From Takakia lepidozioides (lineage: Eukaryota > Streptophyta > Takakiopsida > Takakiales > Takakiaceae), in assembly GCA_030704615.1 (NCBI GenBank), contig CM060733.1:6510001-6574000 (forward strand): 64,000 nt of DNA, in the 5' to 3' direction. Numbering within the stretch: the stretch's first letter is position 1; each line of letters starts with the position of its first letter. The notes beneath the pieces are model-generated. The model ran no database searches and had not been told where the DNA came from. It saw only the letters and a program-made list of their open reading frames with translations. The position numbers were made by a program, and so were the translations under genes. Positions 56,944 through 64,000 of this stretch are shown piece after piece.

Positions 56944-59900
56944 CTAACATAGGAACTTGGATGCTATTTCTTGCACATGTGCCAGGCTTGCCTTCTCTTT
57001 GAAGGTCAAGGCTGGCCGGGCCCCAATTCCATTGGCCTGTACACGGAGCCCCCTGGCCTGTGCCTGAGCATAACTTGCCTTTCCTGCATTGATGCCCACT
57101 GATTTCTTGCCACTCTTGGTCTTGCTACTACTGGTTCCAGAACTGAGTGTGTTCATTTGGTTCTCAAGAGGACGGAAAGGGACACCAGCTCGGAAGGGAG
57201 TGACAAATAGGGTATGGGTTAAGGGTGGTCGTAAACAAGCAAGGCGGCTGCAACGATTGTTGAGACAGTCAGGCAAAGACACTACCCTCATACTCATCTC
57301 AAGCTCTTGATCCACTGGCGCTCCACCAATCTCCTGCAGTTTTCAGAAGGCTTGCATGTCAAATTCAACGGTAATCTATGCTGAGAATGAAGGATGAACC
57401 AATTCCTGCCCCATTCAACGAATGGAGAAGGCAAAGTTGTGCTGACCAGCTGTTTTTTATTTATACGCGAATTCAGTCATCATGCAATCGCTACATGGAA
57501 CTGGAAAAGGTGATGAACTTACTCCTAGAATTAGGAAAGCGAAGTTACGCCGTGCAATGGGGATGTGTGCCTCCACTTCCTTACGCAAGTCTGCGAGGCT
57601 GGCACTCTTCACTGTGTTGATGATGCAAATGAGCTTTCCTCCTGCTGAATCCTTGGATGCCTCCCATTTCACATAGACGTCACATTTCTCTTTCTGGTAT
57701 TCTTGCTCAGGTACATTTTCATTTGCAAAGCTTCTCGCCAAAAATGATCTTTTAGGCCTACATGGTGATGCCAGCCATTGAGGTGAAACTGATGGCAGTG
57801 GGGAGGGCAATGAGATGTCGGTGAATGCTGTCTCTGAAGGGCAAGGTGAGACAGAAGCCTGGCGGCTGTCATCATACCCTTGTGTTGGGCTCTCCCTGGG
57901 AAAGTGGGATGGCCGAGTCCATGACGAAGGTGATGGTACTGAGACAGGCTGCCTTTTATTATGAGACAAACGCCCCATGAGATGGGGGGAACCAGCCAAC
58001 ATGTCAGAGGTGTTCCGGTCCTCACATGTAGAGTTACCACTGGCCAAATTCTCGGGCTCTCCTTCATCCTCATCTGTTGAATTAGCACTGCCCAAATTCA
58101 CTGGCTCTCCATCATCCTCATATGTAGAGTTAGCACACGTCCAATTCACGGGCTCTCCTGCATCGTATCCTATCTTTGGAGGACTAGGAGGCCTCCGTGC
58201 GGCAATCTCTCGGCGGTCCCCACAAAGCATAAATATAGTTTCAATACGGGCCCTTCGGGCTGCTGCTGAATGGTCTTGCTCAAACGCAGTGGATTCCAGC
58301 TTTGAAAGAGACTCTTCAGCGACCCTCTTATGTCCTCTCCCTACTGGGCTCACATCAATCAAAGCATGTGAGGTGGCAAGATATGGTTCGCTCTTGATCT
58401 CAGCTTTCATAGCATCTGCTGGTAGATCGTGTCTGATGATACCATGTTCAGCCTTCCAGGCATGGAGACCATCATCTTCTTGAGTTCCTCCCAGCAATGG
58501 TTTCACATCAACGTAAGCTGCTGGACTGGCTGAATATGTTTCACTCTTGACCTTAGCATCTTTTTGCACATCAACCTTCAAGGCATTGTGAGCATCATCT
58601 TCTTGAGTCCCTCCCAAGAATCCCCCCACATCTGCTGAGATGGCTGGATATCTTTCCTTTCTGACCTCATCTATCAAAACATCAACTTTTACATCATGTG
58701 TGATGTTAAAATGTTGAACCTCCTCAGCATCTTGGACGCCTCCTGAGCATTCTTCCATTGTTACAAAAGGAACCACGGCAGCCCCCACATAGTGGCAGGA
58801 TTGCTGCACTGTACCTGCAACAATATCGGTAACAGGCTCTTCCTTCACATTGCCCACCGCATCATATCCAATCCAAGCATGTCCCCTCCCACTGAGTTCC
58901 GTCAGGTCAGGAGAAGTTCGGTTATCTTGGCAATTAGTTGATGCTCCATCAGTGGAAGGGTACAACCCTGCCACGTCCAACTCATCTTTTGCCATCGAAA
59001 GAAATGTATCTCTGTGTAGATCTCTTGGGGAAACGGCTTCATGCCAAGAAGCATTTGAATCCGGGTCGCTTGAACCAGTGTCTGTGGAGTGGATTGGACT
59101 AGAACTAGAAGCTTCACTGTCTTCAGAAGTGTCCACTTCAGACACTGAGGCATCATTGTTACAAACCTTCACAGGGTCCTTAGTTTCATTGTACTCTTCT
59201 TCAAAAATGGGTGGTAGCCACCCTTTCCTGTGAAGCCTTTCCTCACTCCATGTCAAAGGCTCCTTCTGATCATCTGAGGTCACAGAACTCCCTCCTCCCC
59301 TGTCAAAGTCTGAAGTGCCCAGAATAGGCCGTGGAGTATCATCCTCTACCTTAGGCTGCACAGTAGAGCAAGGATGCATGAAGTCGAGAGAAGCAACAGA
59401 CTGAAAACCACCATGTGATTGATCATCTGTGCTGCCCTTGATAATGTCTTTCACCAGGTCTTGAACGTGGACGATAACAGAAGCTTCCTCAGTAGTCTCG
59501 TTCTCAGCAGGTAGTGGGTTACAAGCACCACCCACTTCCACCTGCAATTCCCTGGGACCTGCAGACTCTCCCACCCCAAGAGACAATCAGCAGGTCCCCG
59601 TTTTGGCTCAAGCACATGATATACTCACCGACTTCTAATTTGTGCAAACTTCTGCTTGTCCAGAATGTTTCTGTCATTGATCCTGGCGAACCAGGGTCCC
59701 AAGGCATTTCAGAGTCATATAACTCAGCTAGTGTAGGGATAGTAGCTACCTCAGCCAGCCTTCTGAGCCAGCCTTCTGGCTAATGCAAGGTTCAGGAAGC
59801 AGGTGCTACCAATCTAACCACACATCTTTACAATCTCATTTATAGTATCTGAGCATGCATCTGGCGAAGAAGTGAGGCCTAAACACTGCTTACTGTAATC

Positions 59901-62900
59901 AGAAGGTATGAAACTTGGGTATCATTCAGTAGATGCATGAGTCACCCCAATTTACTTCAAGAAAATCCATGTGATGAGCTCCACAACTTCGAAAATCGAC
60001 CCTTACTTTTGAACCCTGAAGCACAACACCATATTAGGCACAAGGTCACATGAATTAGACTTACTCTGGCTGCAAGGAGGTAGCTTGCCAACTGAAGTCT
60101 CTGATGGAAGATCCAATGCTCTAACCAGATTACCTCCCCCAGCATACCCAAGCAATTTTCCAGGATCGGATTCAACTTGCAAGTCGACAACCTGTGCATT
60201 GCTACCACAGCTGTAGCTTCTTTGCAAATGCAGGAGCTCTGCCTCAGCCTTCTCAGCGCGAACACGCATCACATCGATCAACCTCTGCTGCTGCCCCACT
60301 AAGGCTTCTAGTTCTTCAATCCTCCTCCTTCCAATCTCTGAATCTTCATCAGCAACATGCTGGTCCTCTGTCTTTCCATTTCTCTCCATTTTCAGCACCA
60401 TCTCTTCCCACATGGCCTTGCTTTTCTCGTGCACTCTCTGCTCCATTTCAAGCTCCAATTCCTCCCTCCACTTATTCCCCCTCTCCCTCAGATCAGTCAA
60501 CTCTCTCTCCCTCTTTTCCAATTCCATGTTCTTGTTTTCCAACTCTCTTTCCTTCCACTTGTTATCTTCCCTCAGTGTGCGAATAAAGATGTCCTTCTGG
60601 GAAATGCAGGCCTCTAGAACCCCTAGTGTCTTTCCACCTTGCAATGCACTCTGTTCTTTGGGAGGCGAATTGGGCAGACGAACAATGCACTTCGCTTTTG
60701 CTCCATACTCAAATGTACATAAGGTTTTATGAAGATCCCTGATATCTGGGCTCGCACAAAGAATCATCAAAATCTTTGCCCCATCATCCTCAAAAGAGTC
60801 CTGCTTCATAAACACCAATGGTCACTTACAGAGACAGTCGACCTTCTGAATACTGTTAGACAGAAGTACCACTTGTGGATAAGATTCCATCAACTTGCAG
60901 TGCATGATATCTATGGACATTATGAAGACCCAACCCTTTGGTTTGGAGAGAATAAGTAGAGCTGTGACTACCATCCAGATGCACAAATTCAAGGGTTGGA
61001 GACAATACCTGAAGCAGCGTAGTAAGTTTACTATCCCGATATGGAATGTGAGAATCGTTATTCGCAATAGCCTCCACCACCCGCTTCAGAGCTCCATTTC
61101 CTTTATTAATTTTTCCTGTCTGTCAATCAATCATTGATTCAGTATACTGGCACCATCCACTTCAAACACATAAATGTGACATTCAGCACGTTTATCACAC
61201 TCAGTTTGTGCTCCTGAGTTTACATGACCTAAGCAGTCACACTCAGATACTGTATCAAAAATTGGGGGAAATCATGGATGAGTTGGGCAAGGGACACAGA
61301 CAGACAGCACACTGCAAGGCCGAGAGAGAATAAACAAACAAACAAACAAACAACCTTCCTATGTCCCTGGGTGGGACCATGGCCCGTGGACTAAGAAATG
61401 ACAGAGAGACTGAACGTGGGGTGGGAGAGAACCTGCAACTTGAATTCCTTTCCGAGACCAGCTTGTTCTATATTCTCCGAGCCAGCCATATCCACAAGGA
61501 CCAGCTTGCCACCTACTGCTGGTATGTCAATTGTCACCTGCATTAATTCAAAATCAAGAGTTGTTTATGGGATGTTTCAAGAAGCAAGATGTACTTGTAA
61601 AGGTACCTTAAGGGACACCAAATTATCGCTGTAAAGGCTGCCTGGAACTTTCATTGTGTGGTCAGGTCTTCTTCAGCCACATCTAGCCACTGAACAGAGC
61701 CTGCACTTTACCATAAATGATACATCCCCGTCTGATACCAATGTGAGTAGAAGCTAGTAATGTGGGCACAGTTCTTCCAAAAAATTTGTGGAAATATTCT
61801 ACCAGATTGACAGAGATGATTATGAAGTGCACTGGAACAATTCAGTCTCAATGGTCCACAGTTTCAACCAGCTCATTTCTCCACTCTTGTGGAAGGAGGT
61901 GGATAGAACTTACAGATTGCTATGTCCTCTGTTAAATGTAGTAGAACATAACTTGTCAAAACGAAGTATTACCAAACAGTGGCTTCGGGAACTCCGGTCA
62001 TTGCAATTGGTGCTCTTCACAATCCTCTTTCTCTCCAATGCTGAAATCTCACGAATAAGTTTTTCAGGGTCAGTGCCTGTAAGGGACATCGACTTCTTCA
62101 CTTTCCTGCCCATCATCTCTAATTTGGCCTGCACATTACACGGAGCAGCTTTGATTACTCGTGTGTAATTGTAGCCAACCAGAATGCATTTCACAAATGA
62201 AGTAGACAATATTGAGTAGAGTTTCTTCACTGGAGAACACAAACCTGGCAAACCTTTTGCTACGAAAACCCTAGTTCAGACCCATTTGCAATCCTGAAAG
62301 ATCCGTCAGATCCTCGTTCTATTATGCAAAACGCTCTGAGCTGGTTTGTACTTGGCCCTGGGACAACCCTAAACTTCATTTGGCATGTGGGATGACCCCT
62401 TTCGCTTGTTTGCAATGAAGAAACTTATTGTTTTCTTTATCATGTCGCAAGAATTGCATTCTTTTCAACGAGTAGCAAAAGGGGTCGATGACTTACCCGG
62501 TGTCCACTGATCTTGAAAAGCGATCCGAAAGTAGAGCTGTTTTCAGAGTTCGAAAGGAGGTCAAAAATCTCCTCATTGTAGATTTCCCAAACAGTTGCCC
62601 TAACCTCAACTCCCTGATCAGCATAGGCTTCACCATCTCCACTGCTGTCCGTGCAGCTCATGAGTTGCTGAAGTGCATGAGAAGCAACCCCTTTTTCGCA
62701 TGCAGACCCAAACATGGTGTAACTCTTTCCGGCCCCGGTGGGACCATACATCATGATAGTGCATCGCCCACCGCTCTTCACATCTTCCACCCTCGCTTCC
62801 ACGTATTTTAGGTAGAACGCCAGCAGATTCTCAGTTGTGGCTTGTGATACTCCGTCAAGAGTAAACTCTCGACATAATGCATGTGCTCTCACGACTACGT

Positions 62901-63132
62901 TCGCACCTTGCACACGAATTGCGGACTCCTTGCCTCCCCCCTCTGGATGTTCGCGAATACGCCCCACCACTTCCACTGGATGATTCCCCACGCCACTCGG
63001 CACGCAGGCCGACGGCCCACGACTCACAAACGATCCAACTCTCCCTGATGTTGGTGTCCTTTCCGAAGCCGCAAGCTTCATCGGAGACGCCCTCGGATTT
63101 GGTGACATGGGCGTCAACACACCTGGAGCCAT
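56944..63132 (-). CDS. KIN10A: Phragmoplast-associated kinesin KIN-10A (PAKRP2-like)
   Basis: Seven exons (63132-62497, 62128-61973, 61537-61433, 61119-61009, 60800-60065, 59558-57523, 57333-56944) give about 1389 residues in consistent phase. Known role: plus-end-directed kinesin on phragmoplast microtubules, delivering vesicles to the forming cell plate. Seen: HPVEVVGRIREHPEG at the motor start, P-loop MYGPTGAGKSYTMFG, switch I NDRSSRSHC, switch II VLVDMAGSENIEQAG, IPYRDSKLTTLLQ, KILMILCASPD, then a coiled coil (KERELENKNMELEKRERELT onwards). The 2-kb sixth exon is a long acidic, repeat-containing linker. The end has YVKWEASKDSAGGKLICII, LADLRKEVEAHIP and LACLRPPL, matching the ubiquitin-fold-like tail of plant PAKRP2, plus a 70-residue Ser/Lys extension. 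Confidence 0.95.
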
Positions 63133-63730
63133 AGCCCGATACCCTCAAGGACAGCCCACTGTACACTCACCCCCCTTCACAAGGATGGAACCCCCATTGT
63201 ACACATCCCACCAACATTCGCTGAAAAGTGTGCGGTTTGAAGAAACAAGAGGGATGGGTAGAGAGGACAGAGAGCAGTGAGGAACAAGGAGGGGAAGCAG
63301 ACAAGAGAGAGTGGCGAGTGCAAGCATCGCAGAGCCGTTGGAGGGCAGTCCGTTATGATTTGAATTCTACACATCGCCGTCCTTTGCCTCTCTTTGGGTT
63401 TTAGGTTTTCTTTTCTTTTTTCCCAAAAGGCTGTGAAGCCATATTCCGGTACCGTCGGTTGGGCCAGGGGGTATTCCTCCTTCTCCTTTTTTTTTTTCCT
63501 TTTTTTCTTTTTTTTTGTTTATACAGAACAGGGATTGCAGCCCAGAGGCTGTTCAAGTCAATGGAGAAAATGTGGTCAACGGACCTTACACCGTGTCAAG
63601 AGTATGATTGGTCTAAAAAAGCTCTTAATGTAAACCACGTGACAGCTTGTGAAAATTGTTGCTTCAATGGTGAGAGCCTCTTGCGGTTTGCGGCTTGTTA
63701 TAAATTATAAATTATTGAATCTAACGTTGG
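63133..63730. other. Upstream flank of KIN10A with poly-T tract
   Basis: The kinesin promoter lies here. A T/C-rich run (about 63480-63520, mostly T) may be the poly-A tail of a minus-strand retroposed copy or just a pyrimidine tract. No gene is seen. Confidence 0.45.
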
Positions 63731-63732
63731 TA

Positions 63733-64000
63733 GGTTGTGGAGGCTACTTTAAACTCAATCCGTCCCTTCTCAAGCACCAAGACTTGGTCAATGTTCTTGC
63801 TCAAGTATGGTCCTCGACCGGGAATAATTTTGTCTCCCCCACTCTTAGATTTCTCTCTAAGCTGGAAGGCACTAGAGCTAAAGCAATAGTTCTGTCTAGA
63901 GAGCTGACTCAAGCTAGATCTCAAAGGGAGAAATCCTTGCTAAAATGTCTCCAGCTCTGTCAGCAACTCCTTGAAAACGAAGATGAGGGCCCTTGTACCC
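63733..64000 (+). pseudogene. LINE (non-LTR retrotransposon) fragment, cut by the window edge
   Basis: An open frame reads CGGYFKLNPSLLKHQDLVNV, then FVSPTLRFLSKLEGTRAKAI and a Gln/Leu-rich helix. This matches the stretch between endonuclease and reverse transcriptase in plant L1-type LINEs (the YWKLN-SLL...D..F motif). The upstream endonuclease is absent, so the copy is 5'-truncated, as is common for LINEs. It continues beyond the window. Confidence 0.6.

Overview
The window is nuclear DNA from a streptophyte plant. It carries intron-containing genes, PLS-type PPR units, a phragmoplast kinesin and an ER Hsp70 ending in KDEL. A moss, liverwort, lycophyte, fern or charophyte alga all fit; I cannot name the species. 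It splits into a transposon- and repeat-dominated left part (1 to about 39.75 kb) and a compact gene block (about 40.9-63.1 kb), with a LINE fragment at the right edge.

Left part. 1-3 kb is mostly non-coding, with a CAGTCTG-rich repeat and one orphan exon. 2.9-4.6 kb and 16.2-18.6 kb hold broken copies of a PPR unit of about 370 bp. They are split by an insertion at 4623-16235 with TG...CA ends and GGAG on both sides: a decayed Ty3/gypsy-type retrotransposon. Its polyprotein order is gag, CCHC zinc knuckles, aspartic protease, C5-cytosine DNA methyltransferase, reverse transcriptase, RNase H, integrase, PHD finger. Its leader carries about 1.4 kb of a GGGCTGTGAC minisatellite. After OSB-like remnants and a gypsy protease scrap, 20.4-39.3 kb is a nest of two Mutator-like (MULE) units. 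The outer one carries a Ulp1 (C48) protease gene (+) and a SWIM-type transposase (-). The inner one (22530-33854, with a 10-bp target duplication GGGCAGGTTG) sits at a splice donor of the Ulp1 gene. It has two divergent genes: a SWIM-type transposase (-) and a ten-exon gene (+) encoding a ParB/sulfiredoxin-fold domain, a Lys-rich linker and a beta-class N6-adenine/N4-cytosine DNA methyltransferase-like domain. Two introns of that gene carry eleven copies of a 22-24 bp palindrome. Most nonsense codons in these elements are explained by C-to-T changes, chiefly CAG to TAG.

Right part. On the minus strand are a JMJD7-like JmjC oxygenase (40891-42716), an uninterrupted monodehydroascorbate reductase (43621-44922), the ER Hsp70/Hsp110-like HYOU1/HSP70-17 (46875-52848, 14 exons, one GC-AG intron) and the phragmoplast kinesin KIN-10A/PAKRP2 (56944-63132, 7 exons). 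The mitochondrial haem chaperone CcmE (about 53585-55871) is on the plus strand, divergent from HYOU1 and convergent with the kinesin. These are ordinary housekeeping genes with short introns and intact frames.

The most unusual content is that two unrelated mobile elements within 30 kb carry different DNA-methyltransferase cargo (5mC-type in the retrotransposon, N6A/N4C-type in the inner MULE). The second is fused to a ParB-like domain and lies among parS-like palindromes. Both copies are mutated, so function must be inferred from relatives. All exon joins were made by eye.
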